Shown here: one piece after another, positions 39,689 to 48,394 of the stretch
Layout: each line of letters begins with the position of its first letter
Numbering within the stretch: the stretch's first letter is position 1
Source: Pantoea eucrina
Lineage (GTDB): Bacteria > Pseudomonadota > Gammaproteobacteria > Enterobacterales > Enterobacteriaceae
Reading direction: 5' to 3'
Length of the DNA stretch: 64,000 bases
Assembly: GCF_001691555.1 (NCBI RefSeq)
Contig: NZ_MAYN01000004.1
Span: forward strand, 62,001-126,000
The notes under the pieces: generated by a model
Seen by the model: the letters and a program-made list of their open reading frames with translations, nothing else
Told to the model about the DNA's origin: nothing
The model's database searches: none
Program-made: the position numbers and the translations under genes

Positions 39689-40153
39689 TCAGCCTGCGCG
39701 GTTCAGATTAGTTCGCAGCATATCAAGCTGCTGTTTCAGCGCTGCCATTGTGTCGGTATCGCAGGCAGTGGCACACTGCACCGCTTCCGGAATCGCAGCG
39801 GCACGCGCCTGTAACGCACGTCCCTCATCGGTCAGCGTCACCACGACCTGGCGTTCATCCTGGCGTGAACGCTGCCGGCGCACCAGCCCGGCAGTTTCCA
39901 TTCGCTTAAGCAGCGGCGTCAGCGTAGCGGAATCAAGAAACAGCTGTTCGCCAATCTCTGACACCGTGACATCATCCTGCGCCCAGAGCACCAGCATCAC
40001 CAGATACTGCGGATAGGTGATATTGAGCGCTGCCAGCTGCTGACGATAGACTTTATGCATCGCCAGATTGGCTGAGTAGAGTGCGAAACAGAGATGCTGA
40101 TCAACCTGGAGTGGCGGACGCTTCACTTTTTTGCCATCTTGATTACTGTTCAT
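39689..40153 (-). CDS. ohrR: MarR-family peroxide-sensing repressor OhrR
   Basis: Winged-helix repressor of ohr that is inactivated by cysteine oxidation. It has 154 residues from [20 protein letters not shown]. The sensing cysteine is at position 22 in [14 protein letters not shown], and cysteines 127 and 131 near the C-terminus place it in the two-Cys class (the Xanthomonas protein uses Cys22 and Cys127). HTH/wing: [39 protein letters not shown]. The upstream extension of the frame has no support. It is divergent from the HD hydrolase gene. Confidence 0.92.
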   Translation of the reverse strand: MNSNQDGKKVKRPPLQVDQHLCFALYSANLAMHKVYRQQLAALNITYPQYLVMLVLWAQDDVTVSEIGEQLFLDSATLTPLLKRMETAGLVRRQRSRQDERQVVVTLTDEGRALQARAAAIPEAVQCATACDTDTMAALKQQLDMLRTNLNRAG

Positions 40154-40168
40154 GCAAACCAATATAGA

Positions 40169-40178
40169 TAGCGCGCTA
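40169..40178. promoter_or_regulatory. Candidate OhrR operator in front of ohrR
   Basis: Perfect palindrome TAGCGCGCTA within ATAGATAGCGCGCTAGATAA, 16 bases upstream of the ohrR start and 36 bases before the divergent HD gene. It is probably an autoregulatory site, and may also affect the divergent gene. Confidence 0.55.
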
Positions 40179-40213
40179 GATAATTGCAAGCTACTTTTCA
40201 CGGGAGAGTGAAG

Positions 40214-40807
40214 ATGCAGGATTCACTGGAGGAGCAGGCGCGTCGTTTTGCTACTGAGCTTCATGCGGCTACAGGCCAGCGGCGTAAATATACCGATGAG
40301 CCCTATATCGTTCACCCGCAGGCAGTGGCTGAACTGGTGCGCAGCGTCACCGATGATGAAGAGATGCTGGCTGCTGCCTGGCTGCACGACACGGTAGAAG
40401 ACACATCCAGTACGCTGCAGGATATTGAGCAGCAGTTTGGCCAGCGCGTGGCCGGGCTGGTCGCTATGCTGACCGACAGCGCGCAGCCGCAGGCCAGAAA
40501 CCGTGCGGCGCGCAAGCTGGCACATTTTCGGCATACGGCAGACGCCTCGCCCGACGCGCAGACCATCAAACTGGCAGATATTATCGATAATACCCGTGCA
40601 ATAGTGCAGTTTGACCCGGATTTTGCGCGTGTCTATCTGATTGAGAAGCAGGTGCAGATTCAGCTGCTGCTGCAGGGCGATAAACAGCTCTGGCAGCAGG
40701 CACATCAAAATATTAAACAGGGATTGCAGCAGTTGTCGCAGCCTCCCTATAACGTTCCGGAAAGCTGGTTTGCCCGTCAGGCGGCTAAGTTTGAAACGCT
40801 GGAATAA
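40214..40807 (+). CDS. Small SpoT/MESH1-like HD-domain hydrolase
   Basis: HD-superfamily protein of the stand-alone (p)ppGpp hydrolase type (small alarmone hydrolase). It has 197 residues from the ATG at 40214, with GGAGAG in front; an earlier in-frame ATG would run through the ohrR operator. Catalytic features: RRKYTDEPYIVHP (His34), LHDTVEDT (HD 58-59, ED 62-63) and IKLADIIDN (119-126), the set of motifs seen in SpoT and MESH1 hydrolase domains. No synthetase, TGS or ACT domain is present. It may hydrolyse ppGpp, NADPH or another nucleotide; the substrate is not determined by sequence. Confidence 0.82.
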   Translation: MQDSLEEQARRFATELHAATGQRRKYTDEPYIVHPQAVAELVRSVTDDEEMLAAAWLHDTVEDTSSTLQDIEQQFGQRVAGLVAMLTDSAQPQARNRAARKLAHFRHTADASPDAQTIKLADIIDNTRAIVQFDPDFARVYLIEKQVQIQLLLQGDKQLWQQAHQNIKQGLQQLSQPPYNVPESWFARQAAKFETLE

Positions 40808-40829
40808 AAAACCCGCCGTGCAGGCGGGT
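40807..40829 (-). terminator. Terminator after yiaG
   Basis: CCCGCC-TGCAC-GGCGGG followed by TTTTTT on the minus strand, about 20 bases after the yiaG stop. It also lies right after the convergent HD gene. Confidence 0.85.
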
Positions 40830-40848
40830 CGGAGAAGCGGTAATTCTG

Positions 40849-41145
40849 TTACTCAAGCAGCTGCCGTCCCAGATAGGGATTCGCCTGCAGCAACTTCATC
40901 AATTTGCGTGCCGTAGCGGAGGGGCGCGTGCGTTGCGCTTCCCAGCTTTTCACTGATGAGACGCTCACCCCCATTACGCGGGCGAATTCATCCACCTGCA
41001 TGCCGGTCATCTCACGTAAACGCTGTGGCTCGGGAACTGACACCGTGTTAAGTGCAATATCTGATACAGAAGGCTTGGCATCACGTGTCAAAACAATTTG
41101 CTCAAGACTGCTGAGTAATTCAACCATTGGATCTTTTAATTCCAT
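40849..41145 (-). CDS. yiaG: HTH-type transcriptional regulator YiaG
   Basis: Small XRE-type helix-turn-helix protein. It has 98 residues from MELKDPMVELLSSLEQIV, very close to E. coli YiaG in the first 20 residues. The HTH lies near residues 48-70 (MQVDEFARVMGVSVSSVKSWEAQR). The domain resembles HigA-type antitoxins, but no toxin-sized gene precedes or follows it. AAGGAG well upstream of the ATG at 41145 decides the start over a seven-codon extension. Its target is unknown. Confidence 0.92.
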   Translation of the reverse strand: MELKDPMVELLSSLEQIVLTRDAKPSVSDIALNTVSVPEPQRLREMTGMQVDEFARVMGVSVSSVKSWEAQRTRPSATARKLMKLLQANPYLGRQLLE

Positions 41146-41856
41146 AGAGAACTCCTTAAAACTCACTATGAAGCACGTGAAAGTAGAGAGGTAAGCATCA
41201 AATGATGCTGAAACCAGGCTTTATCAGGCTGCATCCCGCAGCGGTTTGGACGTTAGAGTTATAAAACCGTTACGGGACACAGCCTGCTGGACGCTGCAAA
41301 ACATGTCAGCGCAATGCAATAATTGCCGGGTTTCTTAGTATGGGTCAGATTCCAGGAATTGCTGCCTGTTTTTTGATTATTTTTTCATCTTGCTTATGGC
41401 TAAAACCTGCAATAACACTTAAGTGCCTGTCAGGTAAAAACTTGCTGTCTGTCACACTCTGAACCCACCCGGAATAGAGCAAAAATAGCGCCAGGTTTAC
41501 ATTCCGCATCCTGCAGGGCTTTTGCGCCACCGCTGTGGCATTTTTGCGCGGATCATGCGCAATAATAGAGCAGGCATGCACCCGTCTGATGCATATTAAA
41601 AGAAAGGTGATGAATGAGGCCGGCCTTACTGCGCGTTCTCCTTCAGATTACCTGCCGGTCAGGAGATAAAACGCGGCAGCTGCCCTGCAGCGGCTTACCG
41701 GAGAAAGACCCCTTAATACGCCGTGCTGGTGCGCTAACCTGAGCGTGCCGCGCTGCACATCTTTCGGTCATTGTGCAGGCCAGGCCATTGCACTATTCTT
41801 TAGGACCATTCTCAGCGATTCATACATTGCCATTTTGTCACGACAGGAGTTGAAAC
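41146..41856. other. Region between yiaG and yiaF
   Basis: About 710 bases between divergent genes with no recognised gene. A 42-codon plus-strand frame at 41614-41742 (starting MRPALLRVLLQ) has AAAGGTGA before its ATG, but no homology I recognise and odd composition, so I do not call it. In E. coli yiaG is followed by cspA; no cold-shock gene is present here. Confidence 0.4.
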
Positions 41857-42573
41857 ATGGCGTCAGGAACTTCCCGCATCTGGATGCGTACCGGCATGCT
41901 GCTTGCCAGCGCGCTGGTTGTATTACAACTCACCGCCTGCGGTGACAAAGAGGGCGATCAGCGCAAAGCGTTTAACGATTTTCTGCAAAATACCGTGATG
42001 CGCAGCGGTGAACATCTGCCGGCGCTGAGTGAGAATCAGAAGCAGACCTTCGGTAACTATGCCAGCGACTATGCCATTCTGTATGGCTTTTCTCAGCAGG
42101 TGAGCCAGGCCACGGAACAGGGAATGCGTCCGGTTGTCGATGAGCTGGCTGCAATTCGCGTTCCGCAGGATTATCTGACCCGCCGCGATACCCTGCGCCA
42201 GGTCAGCGGTAATCTCAGCGTTCTGACTCAGCAGATCCAGAGCGCGAAAATGCAGGCCGACAGCAGCAAGGCCACGCTTAAACAGCCCGACGATTTGAAA
42301 AAGTCGTATGACGCAGCCTACGCGAAAGTGGTTACCCAGCCGGCAGGTACGCTGATCCCGCTGCTGCCTAAGCTGCAGGCGCTGAGCCAGAGCGCAGTAC
42401 AGACCGGTGACTATCTGCAATCGCAGGGAACGCGTGTCAGTTTTAATGATGGCGGCGTACAGTTCCCGACGCAGGATCAGGCCACCCAGTACAATGCGCT
42501 CATGAGCGAGCTGTCAGCAAACGCGCAGGCGCTTACGCAGGCGCAAAATGCCGTACAGGGTTCCTGGCAATAA
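41857..42573 (+). CDS. yiaF: Lipoprotein YiaF (DUF3053)
   Basis: DUF3053 family protein of unknown function. It has 238 residues. The signal peptide (TGMLLASALVVLQLTAC) ends in a lipobox LTAC with the cysteine at residue 28, followed by GDKEGDQRKAFNDFLQNTVMRSGEHLP, which is nearly the same in E. coli YiaF. The rest is helical and Gln-rich, with periodic leucines suggesting coiled coil. Asp is absent at position +2 (Gly instead), so outer-membrane sorting would be predicted. GGAG precedes the ATG. Confidence 0.9.
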   Translation: MASGTSRIWMRTGMLLASALVVLQLTACGDKEGDQRKAFNDFLQNTVMRSGEHLPALSENQKQTFGNYASDYAILYGFSQQVSQATEQGMRPVVDELAAIRVPQDYLTRRDTLRQVSGNLSVLTQQIQSAKMQADSSKATLKQPDDLKKSYDAAYAKVVTQPAGTLIPLLPKLQALSQSAVQTGDYLQSQGTRVSFNDGGVQFPTQDQATQYNALMSELSANAQALTQAQNAVQGSWQ

Positions 42574-42687
42574 CGCTGGGCTCGGGCAGTATCACCACTG
42601 CCCGATTCTTGCTGCGCTTCGCTTTATAACGGTCTGCCGCTTTATCTGCCCGCCTGTGATCTGGCGCAATTATGACCAGAAATTGTT

Positions 42688-42864
42688 TGTGACTGGAATC
42701 ACACTTTTGTAATAAAACCTCATCGCTAAAAGGTGAGTCTTATCACAAAAAGGCCGCTTTTTTGCGCAATTTTCCGGCACTGCTGTTTTTTTAAGCCGCT
42801 TTTGTGTGATGCAAATCACGTTACACCCCCCTGCCCACCCCATTTTTGCGTGATATAGATCACA
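42688..42864 (+). promoter_or_regulatory. Four CRP-like sites upstream of mtlA
   Basis: TGTGACTGGAATCACA (42688-42703), GGTGAGTCTTATCACA (42732-42747), TGTGATGCAAATCACG (42805-42820) and CGTGATATAGATCACA (42849-42864), each resembling the TGTGA-N6-TCACA consensus. Centre spacings are 44, 73 and 44 bases. The E. coli mtl promoter likewise carries several CRP sites. Confidence 0.85.
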
Positions 42865-43004
42865 CTAATTCAGGACGCTACGCACGCCCCTTAACTAGTG
42901 CTAGAGTCCGCCTGCATACAGTAATGCCGCGGCCCCCGCCGTAACGTCTCAACAAAAACAAATGCGCGCTCCTGTTGCAGCGCGTCTCAATAAGGGGTGG
43001 GTTT

Positions 43005-44939
43005 ATGTCCTCATCAGTCAAGGTCAGAGTGCAGAGCTTTGGTCGCTTTCTGAGTAATATGGTGATGCCTAACATCGGTGCGTTTATCGCATGGGGTATC
43101 ATCACCGCGCTGTTTATTCCAACCGGGTGGATCCCGAACGAAACGCTGGCGAAGCTCGTCGGTCCGATGATCACCTATCTGCTGCCGCTGCTGATCGGCT
43201 TTACCGGCGGCCGTCTGGTTGGCGGCGATCGCGGTGGCGTTGTCGGTGCGATTACAACCATGGGCGTCATTGTCGGTGCTGATATGCCGATGTTCCTCGG
43301 CGCTATGCTTGCCGGACCGCTGGGCGGCTGGGCAATTCGCGCGTTTGACCGGGCCGTTGACGGCAAGATCAAAAGCGGTTTCGAAATGCTGGTGAATAAC
43401 TTCTCCGCCGGCATCATCGGTATGCTGCTGGCGCTGCTGGCGTTCCTGGCGATTGGTCCGCTGGTGCAGGGGCTGTCGCACATTCTCGCCGCCGGGGTCA
43501 ACCTGATGGTGCAGAACAACCTGCTGCCGCTGACCTCTATTTTTGTTGAACCCGCAAAAATCCTGTTCCTTAACAACGCTATTAACCACGGCATTTTCTC
43601 GCCGCTGGGTATTCAGCAGGCGAGCGAAGCAGGTAAATCGATCTTTTTCCTGATTGAAGCCAACCCAGGCCCGGGCATGGGCGTGCTGGTTGCCTACATG
43701 ATCTTTGGTCGCGGCAGCGCTAAACAGTCAGCGGGGGGTGCAGCCATTATCCACTTCCTGGGTGGTATCCACGAAATTTACTTCCCGTATGTGCTGATGG
43801 CACCGCGTCTGCTGCTGGCGGTGATCCTGGGCGGTATGACCGGCGTATTTACGCTGACGCTGCTCAATGGCGGTCTGGTTTCGCCGGCTTCACCAGGTTC
43901 CATTCTGGCCGTGCTGGCGATGACGCCGAAAGGCGCCTATTTTGCTAACGTTGCCGCTATCGTGGCCGCATTTGCCGTCTCTTTTGTTGTCTCTTCCATT
44001 CTGCTGAAAACCAGCAAAGTCAAAGAAGAGGATGATATTGAAGCGGCCACCCAGCGTATGCGTGACATGAAAGCGCAGTCGAAAGGTCAGCCGGTTGCAG
44101 GCGCGCCGGTTGTGGCCGACGCTAACAGCGTAGACGTAAGCCACGTGCGTAAAATCATCGTTGCCTGTGACGCCGGTATGGGCTCCAGCGCTATGGGTGC
44201 CGGCGTGCTGCGCAAAAAAGTTCAGGATGCGGGCCTCACCAGTGTCTCGGTGACGAACAGCGCGATTAACGCGCTGCCGGGTGATGTTGATCTGGTGATC
44301 ACGCACCGCGATCTCACAGAGCGGGCAATGCGACAGGCACCTCAGGCACAGCATATCTCGCTGAATAACTTCCTTGATAGCGCGCTCTACACCAACCTGA
44401 CCGAGCGTCTGGTGACGGTAAACCGCAGCGTGACGCATCGCGAAACGGTGCAGACAACGCTGGGAGACAGCTTTGATAATGAGAATACGCACCTGTTTAA
44501 GCTCGGTACTGATAACGTATTCCTCGACCTGACCGCCAGCAACAAAGAGCAGGCGATCCGCTTTGCCGGTGAGCAGCTGGTAAAAGGCGGCTATGTCCAG
44601 CCAGAATACGTTGAAGCGATGCTGGCGCGTGAAAAGCTGACGCCAACGTATCTGGGTGAGTCGATTGCGGTTCCGCACGGTACGGTAGAAGCGAAAGATC
44701 GCGTGCTGAAAACAGGCGTAGTGTTCTGTCAGTATCCGGCAGGCGTACAGTTTGGCGATGAGCCGGATGAGGTTGCACGCCTGGTAATCGGCATTGCGGC
44801 CCGCAACAATGAGCACATTCAGGTGATCACCAGCCTGACCAACGCGCTGGATGATGACAGCGTGATTGAACGGCTGGCGCAGACCCGCAGCGTGCAGGAA
44901 GTGCTGGATCTGCTCTCAGGCAGCGGCGTAAAAGCGTAA
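43005..44939 (+). CDS. mtlA: Mannitol-specific PTS enzyme IICBA (MtlA)
   Basis: Imports mannitol and phosphorylates it to mannitol-1-phosphate. It has 644 residues (E. coli 637) from MSSSVKVRVQSFGRFLSN, with AAGGGG before the ATG. The IIC membrane domain (about 1-340) has the GGIHEIYFPYVLM motif; the IIB domain has the phospho-cysteine in IIVACDAGMGSSAMGAG near residue 390; the IIA domain has the active His in SIAVPHGTVEAKDR near residue 560. It is followed by mtlD and mtlR. CRP-like sites lie upstream, and an MtlR operator is expected but not identified. Confidence 0.97.
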   Translation: MSSSVKVRVQSFGRFLSNMVMPNIGAFIAWGIITALFIPTGWIPNETLAKLVGPMITYLLPLLIGFTGGRLVGGDRGGVVGAITTMGVIVGADMPMFLGAMLAGPLGGWAIRAFDRAVDGKIKSGFEMLVNNFSAGIIGMLLALLAFLAIGPLVQGLSHILAAGVNLMVQNNLLPLTSIFVEPAKILFLNNAINHGIFSPLGIQQASEAGKSIFFLIEANPGPGMGVLVAYMIFGRGSAKQSAGGAAIIHFLGGIHEIYFPYVLMAPRLLLAVILGGMTGVFTLTLLNGGLVSPASPGSILAVLAMTPKGAYFANVAAIVAAFAVSFVVSSILLKTSKVKEEDDIEAATQRMRDMKAQSKGQPVAGAPVVADANSVDVSHVRKIIVACDAGMGSSAMGAGVLRKKVQDAGLTSVSVTNSAINALPGDVDLVITHRDLTERAMRQAPQAQHISLNNFLDSALYTNLTERLVTVNRSVTHRETVQTTLGDSFDNENTHLFKLGTDNVFLDLTASNKEQAIRFAGEQLVKGGYVQPEYVEAMLAREKLTPTYLGESIAVPHGTVEAKDRVLKTGVVFCQYPAGVQFGDEPDEVARLVIGIAARNNEHIQVITSLTNALDDDSVIERLAQTRSVQEVLDLLSGSGVKA

Positions 44940-44961
44940 TCAGCCAGCAGTTTTTTCCCCG

Positions 44962-45005
44962 GGGCGGGCAGGCCCGCCCTGTTTTCGGGGCGGAAATGCC
45001 CGCCC
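44962..45005. repeat. Two GC-rich hairpins between mtlA and mtlD
   Basis: GGGCGGGC-AG-GCCCGCCC at 44962-44979 followed by TGTTTT, then GGGCGG-AAATG-CCGCCC-like pairing at 44988-45005. The first may act as a partial terminator lowering mtlD relative to mtlA, or both may be REP-like. Confidence 0.65.
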
Positions 45006-45032
45006 TTTCGCTATTTGAGATGGGTCAATTTT

Positions 45033-46181
45033 ATGAAAGCGTTACATTTTGGAGCAGGCAATATTGGTCGCGGATTTATCGGCAAACTGCTGGCAGATGC
45101 CGGTATTGAGCTGATCTTTGCTGACGTCAATCAGGTCGTCCTGGACGCCCTCAACGCCCGTCACGCCTATCCGGTTCATGTTGTTGGCGAACAGGCAAAA
45201 ACGGAAACGGTCACCGGCGTCAGCGCCGTTAACAGCACCAGCGATGACATCATCGCGCTGATCGCTGAAGTCGATCTGGTCACTACCGCCGTCGGACCGC
45301 AGATCCTTGAGCGTATTGCCGGCAGTGTGGCACAGGGTCTGATCGCACGTCACGACCAGGGAAATACGCAGCCGCTCAATATCATCGCCTGCGAAAATAT
45401 GGTGCGTGGCACCAGTCAGCTAAAACAGCATGTCCTGAAGGCGCTGCCGGCGCAGCACCACGCCTGGGCAGAAGCGCACGTCGGCTTTGTTGATTCCGCG
45501 GTGGATCGCATTGTTCCCCCTTCTGAAGCCGGCAGCAGCGATCCGCTGGAAGTGACCGTTGAGACCTTCAGCGAATGGATTGTTGATAAAACGCAGTTTA
45601 AAGGCACGCTACCGGCGATCCCGGGCATGGAGCTGACAGACAACCTGATGGCGTTTGTTGAACGCAAACTCTTTACGCTTAACACCGGTCACGCCATTAC
45701 CGCTTATCTGGGCAAACTGGCGGGTCATGCGACCATTCGCGATGCGATCCTGGATAGCCGCATTCGCGCGGTGGTTGAGGGGGCCATGCAGGAGAGCGGC
45801 GCCGTTCTGATCAGGCGCTACGGTTTTGATGCAGAAAAACATGCGGCGTACATCAGCAAAATCCTTACCCGCTTTGAAAACCCTTACCTGAAAGATGACG
45901 TCGAGCGTGTGGGACGTCAGCCGCTGCGCAAGCTGAGCGCGGGCGATCGTCTGGTTAAACCGCTGCTCGGTACGCTGGAATATCAGCTGCCGCACGGTAA
46001 TCTGGTGCAGGGGATCGCGGCCGCAATGCACTATCGCAGCGATGCCGATCCGCAGGCGCAGGAGCTGGCCACGCTGATCGCGGAACAGGGCGTAGCGGGC
46101 GCGCTGGTAAACATTTCCGGACTGGAGCCGGAGAGCAAGGCAGTACAGGCTGTGGTGAGCGCTTACGACGCTATGGCATAA
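45033..46181 (+). CDS. mtlD: Mannitol-1-phosphate 5-dehydrogenase
   Basis: Cytoplasmic NAD-dependent enzyme converting mannitol-1-phosphate to fructose-6-phosphate. It has 382 residues, the E. coli length, from [20 protein letters not shown], where the Rossmann motif GAGNIGRG is at residues 7-14. The polyol dehydrogenase signature region [23 protein letters not shown] holds the catalytic Lys-His area near residue 215. An ATG six codons earlier has no homologous extension. It is the second gene of the mtl operon. Confidence 0.97.
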   Translation: MKALHFGAGNIGRGFIGKLLADAGIELIFADVNQVVLDALNARHAYPVHVVGEQAKTETVTGVSAVNSTSDDIIALIAEVDLVTTAVGPQILERIAGSVAQGLIARHDQGNTQPLNIIACENMVRGTSQLKQHVLKALPAQHHAWAEAHVGFVDSAVDRIVPPSEAGSSDPLEVTVETFSEWIVDKTQFKGTLPAIPGMELTDNLMAFVERKLFTLNTGHAITAYLGKLAGHATIRDAILDSRIRAVVEGAMQESGAVLIRRYGFDAEKHAAYISKILTRFENPYLKDDVERVGRQPLRKLSAGDRLVKPLLGTLEYQLPHGNLVQGIAAAMHYRSDADPQAQELATLIAEQGVAGALVNISGLEPESKAVQAVVSAYDAMA

Positions 46182-46204
46182 TGCGCGCCCTCTGGTGAGC
46201 AAAC

Positions 46205-46227
46205 CGGGCGCAACCACGTTGCGCCCG
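46205..46227. repeat. Inverted repeat between mtlD and mtlR
   Basis: CGGGCGCAAC-CAC-GTTGCGCCCG, a perfect 10-base stem in the 63-base gap. No T-run. It may modulate mtlR expression. Confidence 0.6.
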
Positions 46228-46244
46228 CAGATGGTAGCTGAACG

Positions 46245-46790
46245 ATGCAGGCAATGATGGAAGAGAAGCAGGCTTTTGAAAACCAGGTGCTTGAGCGCCT
46301 GAACGCCGGTCGTTCGGTGAGAAGCTTTCTGATTGCTGCAGTTGAACTGCTGGCAGAAGCGGTTAATCTGCTGGTGCTGCAGGTCTTTCGCAAAGATGAT
46401 TATGCCGTAAGGTACGCCGTTGAGCCGCTGCTGCTGGGAGATGGCCCGCTGGGCGAGCTGTCGGTCCGGCTTAAGCTTGTTTACGGGCTTGGCGTGATTA
46501 CGCGTCAGGAGTATGAGGATTGCGAACTGCTGCTGACGCTACGCGAAGAGCTGAATCACGACGCCAGCGACTATCGCTTTACCGATGATGAAGTGCTGGG
46601 CCCGTTTAATGAACTGCACTGCGTGGTCGCCTGGCCGCCAAAACCCGACTTCATCCGCGATGATGAGGCGCTGCGCATTATGCAGCAGCAGCGTTATCTG
46701 CAGATGGTGCGATCCACCATGGTGCTCTCTCTGACCGAACTTATTTCACGTATTTCGCACAAGCAGGCATTTAAAAAGCCCGCTGTCTGA
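46245..46790 (+). CDS. mtlR: Mannitol operon repressor MtlR
   Basis: Repressor of the mannitol operon, an all-helical protein without a classical HTH. It has 181 residues; E. coli MtlR is about 14 residues longer at the N-terminus, but no upstream in-frame start with a ribosome site is seen here. The core QAFENQVLERLNAGRSVRSFLIAAVELLAEAVNLLVLQVFRKDDYAV is nearly identical to E. coli, as is the C-terminal QMVRSTMVLSLTELISRIS. It is the third gene of the operon. Confidence 0.93.
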   Translation: MQAMMEEKQAFENQVLERLNAGRSVRSFLIAAVELLAEAVNLLVLQVFRKDDYAVRYAVEPLLLGDGPLGELSVRLKLVYGLGVITRQEYEDCELLLTLREELNHDASDYRFTDDEVLGPFNELHCVVAWPPKPDFIRDDEALRIMQQQRYLQMVRSTMVLSLTELISRISHKQAFKKPAV

Positions 46791-46879
46791 CGTCAGGCAG
46801 CGGTGTATCGAACAGTCATACTGCCCGCCCGGCATAAATTAATGTATCCTTTCCCTGTTTTCCTTAATGAGTTTTTCCA

Positions 46880-47242
46880 ATGAAAGAACAAGTCAAAGCC
46901 GAGATCAAACGCCTCAGCGATCAGCTGGACGCACTGAACCGCAAAGAGCCCCAGCTGCTGGAAGCGGGTGACGCTGAAAAGCTGGGCGCGCTGCTGAAAG
47001 AGAAAGAGACGCTGGTGCAGGAGATTGAACGTCTGCGCGGCGTGCGTGATGAAAAGCTGAGCAAAGAAGCACAGCAGCTGCAGCAGCTGCCATTCAGCCG
47101 TGAAATCACGAAAAAAGAGCAGGCCAACATGGGTGCGCTGAAGAAAAGCGTGCGCGGCCTGGTGGTAGTGCATCCGATGACCGCGCTGGGACGTGAAATG
47201 GGTCTGAAAGTCATGACCGGCTACGCAAAACAGCCGTTCTGA
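46880..47242 (+). CDS. yibL: Ribosome-associated protein YibL
   Basis: Small protein found on ribosomes in E. coli; its role is unclear. It has 120 residues, the E. coli length. The N-terminal two thirds are charged and heptad-rich (coiled coil, [29 protein letters not shown]) and the C-terminus has the highly conserved [21 protein letters not shown]. It follows mtlR as in E. coli and converges on the VirK-like gene with a six-base gap. Confidence 0.93.
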   Translation: MKEQVKAEIKRLSDQLDALNRKEPQLLEAGDAEKLGALLKEKETLVQEIERLRGVRDEKLSKEAQQLQQLPFSREITKKEQANMGALKKSVRGLVVVHPMTALGREMGLKVMTGYAKQPF

Positions 47243-47248
47243 AGCTGT

Positions 47249-48211
47249 TCAGGCTGCACGGTTTGCGCGGTGAGCGCAGCCGGCGGCCTGCTGAACCTGC
47301 TCTTTCAGGCTATCGAGCAGCGTGTAGCGCCGGCGATATTCGGCGCGTTTTTTACTGGCTATCTCCTCCAGCGCTTTGCGCTCCATCTGCCGCGGCAGCG
47401 TAAAGCAGCCATCGGCTCGCTCCTCGCCGCCCAGCGACAGCCAGAACTCACTGTAGCTGGCAAAAAACTTATCCCCTTTACTGTGCCGATAGCGCAGGCT
47501 GCGGAACACATGCGTGGTGTCGCCGACGGCGGCTATCGCTTCTGCGCCACACGCCTCCGCCAGCAGAAACAGCGCTTCCATTAGCACGCGCTTGGGAAAC
47601 AGACCGTGCGCCGCTTTAGTCGCTTCGCGGATCGCTTCCGACGGAATATGCTTGCGCGGCCCCTGCAGTCCGCCAATAAACAGTGTGCGCCGCTGCGGCT
47701 CGCCAATCAGCGAGAATGAGAGCGAGGCCAGCAGCATATCCTGATAGTGCAGCGTCAGCGTCAGCTCACCTTCGCGATCGTAATAGCCGGAGCTGCAGGC
47801 AATCGTAAACTGCTCTTCATTTCTGCCGCTGAGCCGGGCAACAGGCGTACCGGCCGGGTTCAGCATCATCTGACGCAGATCGGGATTCGTGAGCTGCGCA
47901 ACATGCTGGTAGTGCTGCACAATGGCGCGTGCGCGCTGCGCCACGCTAAACCGTGAACAGAGATAGGGACGATGCGGCTTGGCAGGCAGCAGGCCCTGGC
48001 TGGCCATCAGCTGCGGCAAAAACGGCAGCTGTGCTAACTGCTGCAGATAGGTCAGCGTCGTGAGCGGATAGAGCGCCGATCGCAACGCAAATTTGGTACG
48101 AAAGCGGCCGCTGTGCCAGAGATTATCAGGGCGCAGTTTGCCGCTGATCAGCGGAAAAAACAGCGCTGACGAAGTGAGATCGCCCGGTTCAGTGTGTGTA
48201 ATTGTTGTCAT
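47249..48211 (-). CDS. VirK/YbjX family protein (DUF535)
   Basis: Member of the DUF535 family that includes Shigella VirK and Salmonella SomA/YbjX, linked to virulence-protein localisation and resistance to antimicrobial peptides. It has 320 residues with no signal peptide. Family segments are visible: RPYLCSRFSVAQRARAIVQHY near residue 85, GREGELTLTL-like YDREGELTLTL, LFIGGLQGPRK near 195, and HSKGDKFFASYSEFW near 260. The C-terminal helix is Arg/Glu-rich. It stands alone between yibL and sodA. The molecular function of the family is not established. Confidence 0.8.
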   Translation of the reverse strand: MTTITHTEPGDLTSSALFFPLISGKLRPDNLWHSGRFRTKFALRSALYPLTTLTYLQQLAQLPFLPQLMASQGLLPAKPHRPYLCSRFSVAQRARAIVQHYQHVAQLTNPDLRQMMLNPAGTPVARLSGRNEEQFTIACSSGYYDREGELTLTLHYQDMLLASLSFSLIGEPQRRTLFIGGLQGPRKHIPSEAIREATKAAHGLFPKRVLMEALFLLAEACGAEAIAAVGDTTHVFRSLRYRHSKGDKFFASYSEFWLSLGGEERADGCFTLPRQMERKALEEIASKKRAEYRRRYTLLDSLKEQVQQAAGCAHRANRAA

Positions 48212-48344
48212 AAGGAGCTTAACGTCTCGAAAAAACCTGCTGCAATGTTAAGCACAGCCGCTTCAACGATTCGTTAATGACCCCGCCCCGTCAGAATGAA
48301 ACGGTTTGCTGTTTAGCCGGGGTTTAGGTTGCCGTTATGCAGAC

Positions 48345-48373
48345 AAAAAAAACCGGTGACATGCACCGGTTTA
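48345..48373 (-). terminator. Terminator of sodA
   Basis: AAACCGGTGCATG-TCACCGGTTT type stem followed by eight T on the minus strand, about 20 bases after the sodA stop. Confidence 0.88.
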
Positions 48374-48394
48374 TAACGCAGAAATCAGCGCTGA

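Noticed and set aside
41345-41581. 78-codon minus-strand frame that might be a toxin partner for YiaG
   Set aside because: It lies about 200 bases upstream of yiaG, has no RelE/HigB features and no ribosome site; YiaG is an orphan regulator in E. coli as well.
41614-41742. 42-codon plus-strand frame with a fair ribosome site (starts MRPALLRVLLQ)
   Set aside because: No homology recognised and no promoter or terminator seen; ribosome-site match alone is not enough.
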